Translations under genes and position numbers: made by a program | Assembly: GCF_014844075.1 (NCBI RefSeq) | Contig: NZ_CP062165.1 | Coordinates: forward strand, 5,518,001-5,582,000 | Reading direction: 5' to 3' | From: Paenibacillus sp. JNUCC-31 | GTDB taxonomy: Bacteria; Bacillota; Bacilli; Paenibacillales; Paenibacillaceae | Length of the DNA: 64,000 nt | Part shown: positions 16,076 to 24,847 of the stretch, in pieces | How the letters are laid out: each line of letters opens with the position of its first letter | Numbering within the stretch: the first letter of the stretch is position 1 | The notes under the pieces: generated by a model | The model's database searches: none | Seen by the model: only the letters and a program-made list of their open reading frames with translations | Told to the model about the DNA's origin: nothing

Positions 16076-17296
16076 TCAGACAGGAGAGGGTTTACTCGTT
16101 CTGGTTAAGGAGAAAAGTTCCAGATCCTTACTCTCGTTACCTGCTATAGCGTTTGTCAGAAGGGAAGCAGCAATCATGCTGTATACGGTACCATTACCAC
16201 CATATCCCTCCAGGAAGTAGGAATGCGGGTATTTCGGATGTGGCCCAATATACGGAAGACCGTCATGTGTATCACCAAAAGTTGCTTCCCAAGCATAATC
16301 AATTTCGAGATTTGACAGTGGAAAATACTCCGCTACTTTCTTCAACAGAGCTTGTCCTCTGTTCAGGGCTCGAATAGCTCGCTGGTCTTCACGAGGGGTT
16401 TCTTCATCAAGACCTCCGGCAATAATCCTGCCATCCGGCGTTGTCCTCATGTATAGATAAGGACGAGACGTTTCCCAAATCAAGCTTTGCTCGTACCAAC
16501 TGCTTAGATCCTTCACTGGTTTGGTCGCAATTGCATAAGTACTCTGTAGATAGGCGCCGCGGTCATTTTTGATTTCCTGCGTTTCATAACCTACGGAGAA
16601 AATTACTTTATTAGCTCTGATAGTACCAGTGGAGGTATAACAGACTACGCCATCTTCCATAAAGTCACAGTGTGTCATTTCAGTCTGTTCGAATATGCGA
16701 GCGCCCTTTTGTACAGACGAATGAAGAAGAGAATGGACCAATCGGTAAGGATTGACTTCAGCATCCCCGTATGTATATAAAGCTGCTGCACGGCTAAATG
16801 GGAAATGACTCTCAATCTTCTGCCGATTCCACAGCTCTACGTCGAATCCATATCGTCTTAGGGTATTGTATTCCTCTTCCAGCTTGATCACATCGTCTTC
16901 TGTGCTGGCACAATATAGACTCGTGCGAGGGACAAAACATGGATCTATCTCAAGTTTGGACACGATTTCCGTTAACTGCAACATCGCATAGCGGCACAAT
17001 TCATAAAATCTCACCCCTTGTTGTTCACCAAAAGTATTAATGCATGAGGTAAGTGTTTTGTCATTGGTATACTGAAGCAATCCCGCGTTAGCCAAGCTGC
17101 TCCCAGTTCCTACTTTTCTTTTGTCAATGACAATCGTGTTTATTCCTCTCTCTGTCAAGAGTTTGGCGGAGAGCGCTCCACCCATACCCCCTCCGATAAT
17201 CAAGGTATCACAGGAGAGATTTGTTTCGAGAACGGGATAACTCGAATTCGATTGTAATGTGGTTGGCCAGAATGGATTGCCATTAATAAGTTCCAT
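16076..17296 (-). CDS. FAD-dependent oxidoreductase, DAO (D-amino-acid dehydrogenase-like) family
   Basis: The start is ATG 17296 (GAGGTGA 5 bases upstream), giving 406 residues. The ADP-binding fold LIIGGGMGGALSAKLL lies near residue 31, followed by the acidic FAD-ribose position (TIVIDKR). C-terminal FAD motifs include EATFGDTHDGLPYIG and EGYGGNGTVYSM, typical of glycine/D-amino-acid oxidases and dehydrogenases. The exact amine substrate is not evident. The gene stands alone on its strand and diverges from the small coat-protein genes, with about 100 bp between. Confidence 0.85.
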   Translation of the reverse strand: MELINGNPFWPTTLQSNSSYPVLETNLSCDTLIIGGGMGGALSAKLLTERGINTIVIDKRKVGTGSSLANAGLLQYTNDKTLTSCINTFGEQQGVRFYELCRYAMLQLTEIVSKLEIDPCFVPRTSLYCASTEDDVIKLEEEYNTLRRYGFDVELWNRQKIESHFPFSRAAALYTYGDAEVNPYRLVHSLLHSSVQKGARIFEQTEMTHCDFMEDGVVCYTSTGTIRANKVIFSVGYETQEIKNDRGAYLQSTYAIATKPVKDLSSWYEQSLIWETSRPYLYMRTTPDGRIIAGGLDEETPREDQRAIRALNRGQALLKKVAEYFPLSNLEIDYAWEATFGDTHDGLPYIGPHPKYPHSYFLEGYGGNGTVYSMIAASLLTNAIAGNESKDLELFSLTRTSKPSPV

Positions 17297-17396
17297 AGGA
17301 TTCACCTCGGTTGGAATGGAATTGATGAGTATACTTTTACAGGACAAGGTTACAATAAATTCGCATAAACTTTTGATTAAGGAGGATAAAAAGCAC

Positions 17397-17630
17397 ATGC
17401 AGAACAATCAAATGCAAGCGCTGAGTCCGAAAGAATTGAACTATATAGCGGATTCAATTTCCAATGAAGAACTGCTAATCAAGCAGTGTGCAGCAACAGC
17501 TTCCATCACACATAACCCGCAGATCCAACAGGCACTGAATCATTACGCTCGTTCTCATGAACAGCACCTCAACACACTTGTTAACGCTCTGCAGCAGCAT
17601 CAATCTATTGCACCGACACAATCACAGTAA
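17397..17630 (+). CDS. Small CotF-like spore coat protein
   Basis: The product from ATG 17397 is 77 residues (AAGGAGG 11 bases upstream). It is Gln/Asn-rich with a helical core ELNYIADSISNEELLIKQC and a second helix around ALNHYARSHEQHL, the pattern of CotF-family coat proteins (COG5577). The following gene belongs to the same family, 34 bp downstream. Assignment is by composition and helix pattern. Expression during sporulation is expected but no promoter class was identified. Confidence 0.65.
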   Translation: MQNNQMQALSPKELNYIADSISNEELLIKQCAATASITHNPQIQQALNHYARSHEQHLNTLVNALQQHQSIAPTQSQ

Positions 17631-17664
17631 TTGAAGCTTAAACTAACGTATTGGAGGGAACCGT

Positions 17665-18060
17665 GTGTATTCTCAATCTTTATCAACTAACGGATCTTTT
17701 ATGCAGGAGCAGGATTTATTAAAGTCGATTCTTGCAGATTTAAGACGAACGGCGCGTGAGTATACGACAGCCACAACTGAATCTTCCTGTCCGAATATAC
17801 GCCGGATGTTCACAGATTTGACCAATGATACGCTTCGTCTGCAAGGTGAGTTGTTCAGTGTGATGCAGCAGAACAATATGTATTCGGCAGGATCAAAGGC
17901 GCTAAGACAGGATGTGGACAAGCAGATTCAATCTGCTCAACAGACTCAACAGAAATGCCAGCAATTCATTCAGGAAAAGAATACGCAGTCCAGTCCCTAC
18001 AGTCAGGCCCCCAATGTGCCACAGCATCAAGCGAATTACGGTAACCCTTATTACATGTAG
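17665..18060 (+). CDS. CotF-family spore coat protein
   Basis: The 131-residue protein starts at GTG 17665 (GGAGGGAA 4 bases upstream). The central region (MQEQDLLKSILADLRRTAREYTTA) followed by a second long helix (RRMFTDLTNDTLRLQGELFSVMQQ) matches the coat protein F domain. The C-terminus is disordered, rich in Gln, Pro and Tyr, and ends NPYYM, as in many coat proteins. It forms a two-gene unit with the preceding small paralogue. Confidence 0.75.
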   Translation: MYSQSLSTNGSFMQEQDLLKSILADLRRTAREYTTATTESSCPNIRRMFTDLTNDTLRLQGELFSVMQQNNMYSAGSKALRQDVDKQIQSAQQTQQKCQQFIQEKNTQSSPYSQAPNVPQHQANYGNPYYM

Positions 18061-18106
18061 CCTTTGTAATTATGGTTTGAAGCAGGCGACTGTTACAGAC
18101 CATACC

Positions 18107-18143
18107 ACCGCTTGCCCGAATTCAGGGCGAGCGGTTTTTGTCT
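18107..18143 (+). terminator. Intrinsic terminator after the coat genes
   Basis: ACCGCTTGCCC (18107-18117) and GGGCGAGCGGT are separated by GAATTCA and followed by TTTTTGTCTTT. Confidence 0.85.
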
Positions 18144-18219
18144 TTGCATGATCGTTGAATTCATGTAATATAAGTATTAATTCATTTTCAGGAACCTGGA
18201 TGACGCTGGAGGGAAAGAC

Positions 18220-18720
18220 ATGAAGGATTTGAACGATCTGCAATTAAAAGTTCTGGATTTGTTGAAGGAAGACGCGAGAAGGACTCCCGCACTGCTGTCG
18301 ACGCTGCTGGGGGAGTCGGAAGATAAGATCAAGAATGCTGTGGCACAGCTTGAACAGGATCACGTTATTGTGAAATACGCAACCGTCGTGAACTGGAGCA
18401 AGATCGATGATGAGAAAGTAACGGCCTTGATTGAAGTACAAATAACGCCAGAGCGTGGTCGTGGGTTTGAAGGAATTGCTGAACGTATCTATCTGTATCC
18501 GCAAGTGAAATCGGTATATCTCATGTCAGGCGCATATGATTTGCTCGTCGAAGTAGAAGGTGGCAATCTGCGTGAAGTCGCTAATTTTGTATCGGAGAAA
18601 TTGTCTCCGATTGACTCTGTGCTCTCAACCAAAACGAATTTTATTCTTAAAAAATATAAGCAGGACGGGATTATCTTTGAGGACCATCAGGAAGACAACC
18701 GTCTCATGATCTCGCCGTAA
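18220..18720 (+). CDS. alaR: Lrp/AsnC-family regulator, AlaR-like
   Basis: The 166-residue protein has an N-terminal winged helix-turn-helix (about 5-60; LQLKVLDLLKEDARRTPALLS) and a C-terminal RAM ligand-binding domain (about 68-145; LMSGAYDLLVEVEGGNL). ATG 18220 follows a GGAGGGAAAGAC site. The stop lies 13 bases before an alaT-like aminotransferase, the same arrangement as yugG-yugH (alaR-alaT) of B. subtilis, where the regulator controls the aminotransferase. The gene name rests on this synteny. Confidence 0.8.
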   Translation: MKDLNDLQLKVLDLLKEDARRTPALLSTLLGESEDKIKNAVAQLEQDHVIVKYATVVNWSKIDDEKVTALIEVQITPERGRGFEGIAERIYLYPQVKSVYLMSGAYDLLVEVEGGNLREVANFVSEKLSPIDSVLSTKTNFILKKYKQDGIIFEDHQEDNRLMISP

Positions 18721-18733
18721 AGGAAGATGCGTC

Positions 18734-19942
18734 ATGATAGTGAATGAACAGACAACAGGAAACAACAAGAAAATGACTTCGTATCTGGCTCCTTTGGTTC
18801 AACAGATACCGCCATCTGGCATACGCAAGTTTTTTGATCTGGTCGGTGACAACAAGGACATCATCACACTGGGTGTAGGTGAACCGGACTTTGTAACCCC
18901 ATGGCATATGCGTGAAGCGTGTGTATACTCACTCGAAAGAGGCATGACCAGTTACACATCCAATGCCGGAATGCCGAAACTAAGGGAAGCCATTAGTGAT
19001 TATCTGGACACGCAGTTTGATACCAAATATGATCCCAAAGATGAGATTATTGTTACCGTTGGTGGCAGTGAGGCCATTGATCTAGCCTTGCGTGCATTAA
19101 TCGTACCTGGAGACGAAATTTTGATTCCGGAGCCTTCGTATGTAGCTTATTCACCAATCGCTTCGATTGGTGGAGGTATACCGGTTGGTGTAGAAACCTA
19201 TGCGAAGGATCAGTTTAAACTGACTGCCGAAGCGCTGGAAGCAGGGATTACGCCGAAGTCCAAGGTCGTTATTCTTTGTTATCCAAGTAATCCGACAGGT
19301 GCCATCATGACCTATGAAGAATGGCTGCCTATTGCGGAAGTAATCAAAAAACATGACCTGATCGTCATTGCGGATGAGATTTATGCGGAGTTAACGTATA
19401 CGCAAAAGCATGTTAGCTTTGCTTCGATTCCGGATATGAAGGAACGGACTATTTTGGTCAGCGGGTTTTCCAAGGCTTTTGCAATGACCGGCTGGCGGAT
19501 CGGGTATATGTGCGGACATCCCGAACTGATTGCAGCCATGCTCAAGATTCATCAGTATACCGTGATGTGTGCACCTGCCATGGGACAGGTGGCAGCACTT
19601 GAAGCATTGACGAATGGTTTGGGTGAGAAGGACAGAATGGTCGAATCCTACAACCAGCGCAGACGTCTGATTGTGCAGGGTTTTCGGGATATTGGATTGG
19701 ACTGTCATGAACCGCAGGGCGCATTTTATGCATTTCCGAGTATTCAGAAGACAGGGCTGAGTTCCGATCTGTTTGCTGAACGCTTGTTAACGGAAAATAA
19801 AGTGGCTGCCGTGCCTGGTAATGTATTTGGTCCCCAAGGTGAAGGCTTTCTTCGCTGTTCTTATGCGACATCTGTGACCCAGCTGAATGAGGCTTTGGAA
19901 CGAATCGGAAGCTTTGTTTACAAATTGCAAAAAGAGGGTTAA
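18734..19942 (+). CDS. alaT: PLP-dependent class I/II aminotransferase, AlaT-like
   Basis: At 402 residues it is a fold-type I aminotransferase. Visible motifs are EPSYVAYSP, CYPSNPTGAIM (substrate/cofactor Asn), IADEIYAEL (Asp binding the pyridine nitrogen) and SGFSKAFAMTGWRIGY with the Schiff-base Lys. Family members interconvert alanine and pyruvate with glutamate/2-oxoglutarate. Pairing with an Lrp-type regulator 13 bases upstream supports the AlaT call over aspartate aminotransferase. Confidence 0.85.
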   Translation: MIVNEQTTGNNKKMTSYLAPLVQQIPPSGIRKFFDLVGDNKDIITLGVGEPDFVTPWHMREACVYSLERGMTSYTSNAGMPKLREAISDYLDTQFDTKYDPKDEIIVTVGGSEAIDLALRALIVPGDEILIPEPSYVAYSPIASIGGGIPVGVETYAKDQFKLTAEALEAGITPKSKVVILCYPSNPTGAIMTYEEWLPIAEVIKKHDLIVIADEIYAELTYTQKHVSFASIPDMKERTILVSGFSKAFAMTGWRIGYMCGHPELIAAMLKIHQYTVMCAPAMGQVAALEALTNGLGEKDRMVESYNQRRRLIVQGFRDIGLDCHEPQGAFYAFPSIQKTGLSSDLFAERLLTENKVAAVPGNVFGPQGEGFLRCSYATSVTQLNEALERIGSFVYKLQKEG

Positions 19943-20086
19943 TAGGAAGTGCAAGCTTGAAAAGATGTGAACGTTCTTCAAATTAGAAAAAAATAACTTT
20001 CTTTTACAAAATATTGTGATATAATTTCAATTTGAAATAAGTTTTTCTTGTATTTGGAAACTAATTTTTCCAAGGAGGGGTTGGCT

Positions 20087-20353
20087 TTGTTTTGTGTTGA
20101 ATATGATTTACCGACTAATCGTGGGCATTATTTGGCAGAAGGCGATCATGGCGACCGATGGTCGGTGAAACCGGATCACGCATCTTTGCATAACGTTTCC
20201 TTGGAAGATGAGATCCATATGCTACGCCGCAAGATGGAACAGATATTTCTTGAAGAGAAATCATTTACATCCGATATTGTAATTGAAATCAGCAGTTTGC
20301 TGGATTTGAAGATTAATGAATACATGAAAGCTAATCCAATTAAAGGGAAATGA
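20087..20353 (+). CDS. Spo0E-like aspartyl-phosphate phosphatase
   Basis: TTG 20087 is chosen (AAGGAGGGG with 6-base spacing), giving 88 residues. After a 35-residue variable start, the C-terminal half is a helical hairpin: LEDEIHMLRRKMEQIF, then IEISSLLDLKINEYM. The second helix resembles the Spo0E signature SxxLDxLIxxY. Family members dephosphorylate Spo0A~P and delay sporulation. The long N-terminal segment is unusual for the family, and the first helix keeps only part of the consensus, so the call is moderate. A TATAAT box is at 20020-20025. Confidence 0.6.
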   Translation: MFCVEYDLPTNRGHYLAEGDHGDRWSVKPDHASLHNVSLEDEIHMLRRKMEQIFLEEKSFTSDIVIEISSLLDLKINEYMKANPIKGK

Positions 20354-20396
20354 TGTTTTCCGTTATATCGAAACGTTACGCTTACTGACTGGAAGA

Positions 20397-20421
20397 AGAC
20401 CCTGAGGGGTCTTTTTTTTTT
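20397..20421 (+). terminator. Intrinsic terminator
   Basis: AGACCC (20397-20402) pairs with GGGTCT (20407-20412) and a run of ten T follows. It ends the Spo0E-like gene. Confidence 0.85.
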
Positions 20422-20510
20422 GATCAGTGGAATTTCCTTAATCCAGGGTTATTTTTTTGCGTGGAACAATTGTGATATATTGTACATAGGAGATTAAAGG
20501 GGGAACTGGA

Positions 20511-21062
20511 ATGAAGAGATTTTGGGGGCTTACCGCAATCATTTCTATGATTATTTTGCTCGCAGGCTGTGGCGGTAAGGATGGTTTTACCATTTTTATT
20601 ATTGACAACCAAGGAAATCCATCTGTGATCTCGGAACAGTTGCAAGCTAATTTGCAGCAGAAGTTGGGCGAGGCGCCTAAAGTAGAGGTTATCACCAGTG
20701 CGATGTATGATGTTCAGAAAATTATGGTCGAGTATGCGGCAGGAGGGCATGACATTTTTATTTTGCCTGAGACGGATATGAAGCAATACGGAAGCAATGG
20801 ATCCAATGTTCCGCTGGATGACACGTTTGATCCGAAGAAGTATGAACGTGGCGTGTTTGACGGTGGGGTACTGGTTGAGAAAGGTGAGGGAGATGAAGGT
20901 TCAGATATCAAAAAAGAATCACATCTCTATGGCATTCCGCTGGAAGACATGCAAATGTTCAAGGATGTAGATTATGCCGCCCAAAATCTGTTTGCTACCA
21001 TTCCGGTGTCAGCCGCCAATGTCGAAGAATCCAAGAAAGTGCTGAAGGCGCTGACAGAATAA
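20511..21062 (+). CDS. Lipoprotein of unknown function
   Basis: The 183-residue protein has a type II signal peptide (MKRFWGLTAIISMIILLAGC) with lipobox LAGC at residues 17-20. The mature part begins with a beta-alpha segment (FTIFIIDNQGNPSVISEQLQ) and includes HDIFILPETD, reminiscent of an alpha/beta sensor fold, but I recognise no family. GGGGGAACTGG precedes ATG 20511. The CobU-like gene follows after 37 bp and may be co-transcribed. Confidence 0.7.
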   Translation: MKRFWGLTAIISMIILLAGCGGKDGFTIFIIDNQGNPSVISEQLQANLQQKLGEAPKVEVITSAMYDVQKIMVEYAAGGHDIFILPETDMKQYGSNGSNVPLDDTFDPKKYERGVFDGGVLVEKGEGDEGSDIKKESHLYGIPLEDMQMFKDVDYAAQNLFATIPVSAANVEESKKVLKALTE

Positions 21063-21099
21063 ATGCACCATAGTCGGGTTACTGAAGGAGGGGAGCGGA

Positions 21100-21639
21100 T
21101 TGCTGATTACGGTCACAGGCGGCATAGGCAGTGGTAAAACCCGATTTGCGCTTGGTTACGCAGCCCGGATCAGCCGGGAGGGCATCTATTTATCCACTGG
21201 TGATCATGATCCCGTGATTCCCGAATTACCATCCGCTCATTATCGTGCCATTCAGGCTGGGAACGGCCAGCACCTGACGGAGGTGCTTCACCAGATCAAT
21301 CGGGAATCCAATCTCTTCCTGGCAGATAAACGCATTGTCATTGTAGATAGTCTGACAGCGTGGATGGCGGCAGGTTTCAGGGCAAGTGATGACCTAGATC
21401 ATCAGCGTCTTGAGACACAGTTATTGCTGGACGCTCTGTTGTCTTATCAGGGTAAGTTATTGGTTATCACGAATGAAATGCATGGTTCTCTGTATCCTTC
21501 TGAGGAAGAACGAATCTTTGCAGCAAGAATGGCATCGGTTAATCGTGCGCTGCAGAAACATTCGGAACAGATGTACATACTGGTCTCAGGCTTGGCTGTA
21601 GACCTCAAGGCTCAGAAGATGCGATATGAAGATTGGTAG
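21100..21639 (+). CDS. CobU-like adenosylcobinamide kinase / adenosylcobinamide-phosphate guanylyltransferase
   Basis: TTG 21100 (GGAGGGGA, 6-base spacing) opens a 179-residue protein. The P-loop GGIGSGKT (7-14) and FALGYA lie at the N-terminus. VDSLTAW and TNEMHGSLYP in the middle and VNRALQKHSEQMYILVSGL near the end follow the CobU/CobP order. The enzyme phosphorylates adenosylcobinamide and transfers GMP in B12 assembly or salvage. The usual Cys/His positions are partly substituted, so it may be a divergent member. A PduO-type adenosyltransferase is encoded 0.8 kb away. Confidence 0.7.
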   Translation: MLITVTGGIGSGKTRFALGYAARISREGIYLSTGDHDPVIPELPSAHYRAIQAGNGQHLTEVLHQINRESNLFLADKRIVIVDSLTAWMAAGFRASDDLDHQRLETQLLLDALLSYQGKLLVITNEMHGSLYPSEEERIFAARMASVNRALQKHSEQMYILVSGLAVDLKAQKMRYEDW

Positions 21640-21664
21640 TGTTTAAAGGATGGACGAGCTTAAA

Positions 21665-21702
21665 GAAGCCTCCTAACCACAAAAATCGTGGTAGGAGGCT
21701 TT
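21665..21702. terminator. Bidirectional terminator
   Basis: AAGCCTCCTAACCAC pairs with GTGGTAGGAGGCTT, with flanking T/A-rich sequence, between convergent CobU-like and DedA genes. Confidence 0.85.
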
Positions 21703-21732
21703 ATCTTATAAGGGTAATATGTGACAATCTCT

Positions 21733-22344
21733 TTATTTTCGAGTTTTACTTCGTCTGACCCACCAGATTATACAGCCAAAAACAATAATCGCCAGTAATA
21801 TATATACGACCAGAGAGTATACGTCCATAAAGTGCAGGATACTCTCCCATGATGCACCGAGTGCCGCTCCAACGGAGACAAGGATAATATTCCAGGCGAG
21901 CGTACCAATGGTTGTGAAAAGAAGGAATAAGCCAAATTTCATGTTGGACATGCCAGCAGGAATGGAGATTAGGCTTCGAACAAGCGGTACCATGCGACAG
22001 AATAGTACGGTCCACATTCCATATTTGTCAAACCATGCGTCAACACGGTGAATATCTTCTTTTTTGATCCGCAGAATATGACCCCAACGTTCAACAATCT
22101 TCTCCAGTCGATTGACGTCAATCAGTAATCCGATCCCGTATAATATGACAGCACCAAGGACAGAACCAATAGTAGCTGCAACAATAACACCGGGAAGGGT
22201 TAGGCTGGTATAGGTGGTCATGAAGCCGCCAAAAGGTAAAATGATTTCGGAGGGGATGGGGGGGAATACGTTTTCCAGAGCAATAATGAGTGCAATGCCT
22301 ATGTAGCCGTATTGTTCCATGAAATCGGTTATCCAGTTTTGCAT
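21733..22344 (-). CDS. DedA-family membrane protein
   Basis: ATG 22344 (GAGGAGA 5 bases upstream) gives 203 residues. The family signature (SNARE-associated/VTT domain) is visible: ENVFPPIPSEIILPFGG near residue 25 and FCRMVPLVRSLISIPAGM with its conserved Arg residues near 115. Five to six hydrophobic helices are present. DedA proteins act in undecaprenyl-phosphate or phospholipid translocation and affect envelope homeostasis. The gene diverges from the PduO-type gene; an earlier in-frame ATG at 22467 has no ribosome site. Confidence 0.88.
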   Translation of the reverse strand: MQNWITDFMEQYGYIGIALIIALENVFPPIPSEIILPFGGFMTTYTSLTLPGVIVAATIGSVLGAVILYGIGLLIDVNRLEKIVERWGHILRIKKEDIHRVDAWFDKYGMWTVLFCRMVPLVRSLISIPAGMSNMKFGLFLLFTTIGTLAWNIILVSVGAALGASWESILHFMDVYSLVVYILLAIIVFGCIIWWVRRSKTRK

Positions 22345-22481
22345 AATCGTCTCCTCTACTTTTGGTTTGCAAGGATTTGTCGTATACTCGGCAGAGTACA
22401 CCAATTCATATATACGTGTGAAACTATCACTGGTTTCTGAAAAATAAGATGCGAATGATATTAACAATAGGAGGGGCTAGA

Positions 22482-23063
22482 ATGGGTATATACACACGAA
22501 CAGGTGACGAGGGACAGACATCGGTCATCGGGGGACGGGTTATCAAAGATGATGATCGAGTAGAAGCGTACGGTACAATTGATGAGCTGAACTGTTTTGT
22601 TGGACAAGCCATCAGTTTTATAGATCAAGCGAATGGGGAATTTGAAGATCTGCGTGAACATTTGCTTGAAATTCAGCAGGAATTGTTCGATTGCGGGTCC
22701 GATCTCGCCTTTGTGAGAATCAGCGAAACCAAATATAAAGTACGAGATGACATGGTTACCCGGCTGGAGCAATGGATTGATCAATATGATGCGGAGAATC
22801 CGAGAGTGGAACGGTTTATTTTGCCTGGGGGGAGTTTACTCTCGTCCACCTTGCATGTCTGCCGTACAGTATGTCGCCGTGCTGAACGCCGCGCTGTAAC
22901 ATTGGGGCAACATACGGATATCAACCCTTCCGTGCGGCGTTACCTGAATCGTCTGTCGGATTATTTCTTCGTTGTTGCACGGACCGCCAATGCGAGACAA
23001 CAGGTGGCGGACATTGAGTATGTGCGGAGCAAAAAAGTATTCCGCCGCCAAGATAAAGAATGA
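22482..23063 (+). CDS. PduO-type ATP:cob(I)alamin adenosyltransferase
   Basis: ATG 22482 (GGAGGGG, 5 bases) gives 193 residues starting MGIYTRTGDEGQTSVIGG, the ATP-binding N-terminus of the PduO family. EAYGTIDELNCFVGQA and RRAERRAVTL with LNRLSDYFFVVART are the conserved active-site segments. The enzyme makes adenosylcobalamin from cob(I)alamin and ATP. The TGA overlaps the ATG of the next gene (ATGA), so the two are translationally coupled. Confidence 0.93.
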   Translation: MGIYTRTGDEGQTSVIGGRVIKDDDRVEAYGTIDELNCFVGQAISFIDQANGEFEDLREHLLEIQQELFDCGSDLAFVRISETKYKVRDDMVTRLEQWIDQYDAENPRVERFILPGGSLLSSTLHVCRTVCRRAERRAVTLGQHTDINPSVRRYLNRLSDYFFVVARTANARQQVADIEYVRSKKVFRRQDKE

Positions 23064-24043
23064 GCGGTTATTATTCACCGCTTGCCTACACAGTTACCGA
23101 ACATGAAGATGGCTGGCTGCTGAAGACTGTGCTTCAACGCCGTCTCCAGGTTTCGCGCAAGCTTCTGTCGAGAATCAAACTCACAGAGCAGGGAGTTATG
23201 CTTAATGGAGAACGTGTATATATTAGCGTCAAAGTATCCGCAGGAGACGTTGTTGAAGTTCGAATGGAGCAGGAAGAGTCGGATGATATTTTGCCTGAAC
23301 CGATTCCCTTTTCGATACTGTATGAAGACGAGCACTTGCTGATTGTGAACAAGGATTCTGGAATCATTGTACATCCAACACATGGACACTATACAGGTAC
23401 CCTTGCGAATGGGGTTGTCCATTATTGGAAGTCCAAAGGCGAACGATTCCGGTTTCGGCCGATACACCGACTGGATCAGGAAACCTCTGGTGTGCTGGCC
23501 ATTGCGAAAAATCCGTACGTTCATCAGCATGTCTCTGAACAGATGATCGCAGGAACAGTGGATAAACAATATATTGCCTTTGTGCATGGTTGTCCTGCTC
23601 ATATAGATGGCGCCATAGATGGCCCGATTGATCGTGACCCCGAGGAGCCGCATCGTCGAATCGTAACACCTGACGGATATGCAGCCAGAACGTTATATAC
23701 AACTGTCACCCGCTGGGCAGAAGGTAGCGCTAGTGCGGTAAATCTGAAGTTGGAAAGTGGCAGAACCCATCAGATCCGTGTACACATGACATCGATCGGT
23801 TGCCCGTTAATTGGCGATCGGATGTACAAGACTTTTCCCATACATGAGATCGATGAGCAAACTCTGGCTATTCGGAAAGAACGAGACACTTGGATTGATC
23901 GTCAGGCATTACATGCATGTGAGCTGGCGTTTGACCATCCTGTTTTACAGAAACGAATGACATTCCACGCGCCTTTGCCAGCAGATATGGCTGCACTGGA
24001 GGCACGTTTGGATACTGAGGCAGCTCCAAGAGAAACGTTTTAA
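23060..24043 (+). CDS. RluA/RluD-family pseudouridine synthase
   Basis: The 327-residue protein has an N-terminal S4-like RNA-binding domain (about 10-75) and the catalytic domain with HRLDQETSG (about residues 135-143, catalytic Asp). LESGRTHQIRVHM and the GDRMY segment follow. It isomerises uridine in rRNA or tRNA; the target site is unknown. It overlaps the adenosyltransferase stop by 4 bases. Confidence 0.93.
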   Translation: MSGYYSPLAYTVTEHEDGWLLKTVLQRRLQVSRKLLSRIKLTEQGVMLNGERVYISVKVSAGDVVEVRMEQEESDDILPEPIPFSILYEDEHLLIVNKDSGIIVHPTHGHYTGTLANGVVHYWKSKGERFRFRPIHRLDQETSGVLAIAKNPYVHQHVSEQMIAGTVDKQYIAFVHGCPAHIDGAIDGPIDRDPEEPHRRIVTPDGYAARTLYTTVTRWAEGSASAVNLKLESGRTHQIRVHMTSIGCPLIGDRMYKTFPIHEIDEQTLAIRKERDTWIDRQALHACELAFDHPVLQKRMTFHAPLPADMAALEARLDTEAAPRETF

Positions 24044-24418
24044 AATGCTGTCAAGCAGCCTGCGATTTGCGCATGCAGTACCTTAGTGCAAGGTCCCCTG
24101 CTATATATCAACGTTAGTTAATCCCTTGTGAGGGATGCAAAGTGTACCCGAACAAAACGCCGTAGGCTAATAGGTTTTAAAGGTTATAAGCTTTTAAGGT
24201 TTTAAGGTAAGGTTTCAAGCTTTTAAGGTTTTATGGTTTTTGATCCTAAAATGATATAGGCGAATGAATATTTTTCTTATTCGAAAGAAGGTTTAAAGTT
24301 ACATTGCGATGGTATCGGTTTGGAGCGACTTTTGGATTTGCGAAGCAAACCAAGGGAAGCGAGAAAGCGAAACCGGAGCAACACGACACCGGAGCAAATT
24401 TAGGGAGGACTAGTAACG
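24044..24418 (+). other. 375-bp intergenic region with repeats, no gene
   Basis: No credible reading frame is present. The region holds a GCATGC-containing stretch, the AT-rich tandem repeat, and a GC-richer block (about 24310-24400) with the direct repeat ACCGGAGCAA at 24372-24381 and 24388-24397. That block reads like a fragment of an interspersed element rather than a promoter. The last 20 bp supply the ribosome site of the next gene. Confidence 0.5.
24173..24240 (+). repeat. AT-rich tandem repeat (two 29-bp units)
   Basis: Two imperfect 29-bp units at 24181-24209 and 24210-24238 share the 17-bp core AAGCTTTTAAGGTTTTA (24188-24204 and 24217-24233). A partial unit precedes them. No gene is present. 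Confidence 0.75.
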
Positions 24419-24784
24419 ATGAGTAATCTGAAAGTATATCAATATGCCAAATGCGGCACCTGCCGCAAAGCGGTAAAATGGCTTGAAGCTCAGGGACATG
24501 AGTTGGAGTTAATTCCTGTTTTTGATACTCCCCCGACCGAAACGGAATTAACCGACTTGATTCAGAAGAGCGGACTTGAAGTGAAAAAGTTCTTCAATAC
24601 GAGTGGAGAAGTGTACAAGGAGCAGCAATTGAAAGACAAGCTGCCGGGGTTGTCCGTAGAAGAGCAGATTCGTTTGCTGGCTTCCAATGGTCGACTGATC
24701 AAGCGTCCAATCGTTACGGATGGGGAAAAAGTGACTGTCGGATTCAAGGAAGATACGTATGAGAAAGAATGGAACAACGCTTAA
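24419..24784 (+). CDS. ArsC/Spx-family protein (YusI-like)
   Basis: The 121-residue thioredoxin-fold protein has CGTC (Cys13 and Cys16) in YAKCGTCRKA. FFNTSGEVYKE and LIKRPIVTDGEKVTVGF complete the ArsC-like pattern. The dithiol motif resembles Spx (CxxC), but the rest resembles B. subtilis YusI rather than a transcriptional Spx. Arsenate reductase activity is not implied. GGGAGGA lies 9 bases upstream of ATG 24419. Confidence 0.85.
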   Translation: MSNLKVYQYAKCGTCRKAVKWLEAQGHELELIPVFDTPPTETELTDLIQKSGLEVKKFFNTSGEVYKEQQLKDKLPGLSVEEQIRLLASNGRLIKRPIVTDGEKVTVGFKEDTYEKEWNNA

Positions 24785-24847
24785 ATCGGAGGTAATTGGT
24801 GCAGTTTACCATTTCTTTGATTATTTAAATGAATCAAGCTTGAAGAA

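Noticed and set aside
24173..24240. CRISPR-like repeats
   Set aside because: Only two degenerate units with no unique spacers, and no cas genes in the window.
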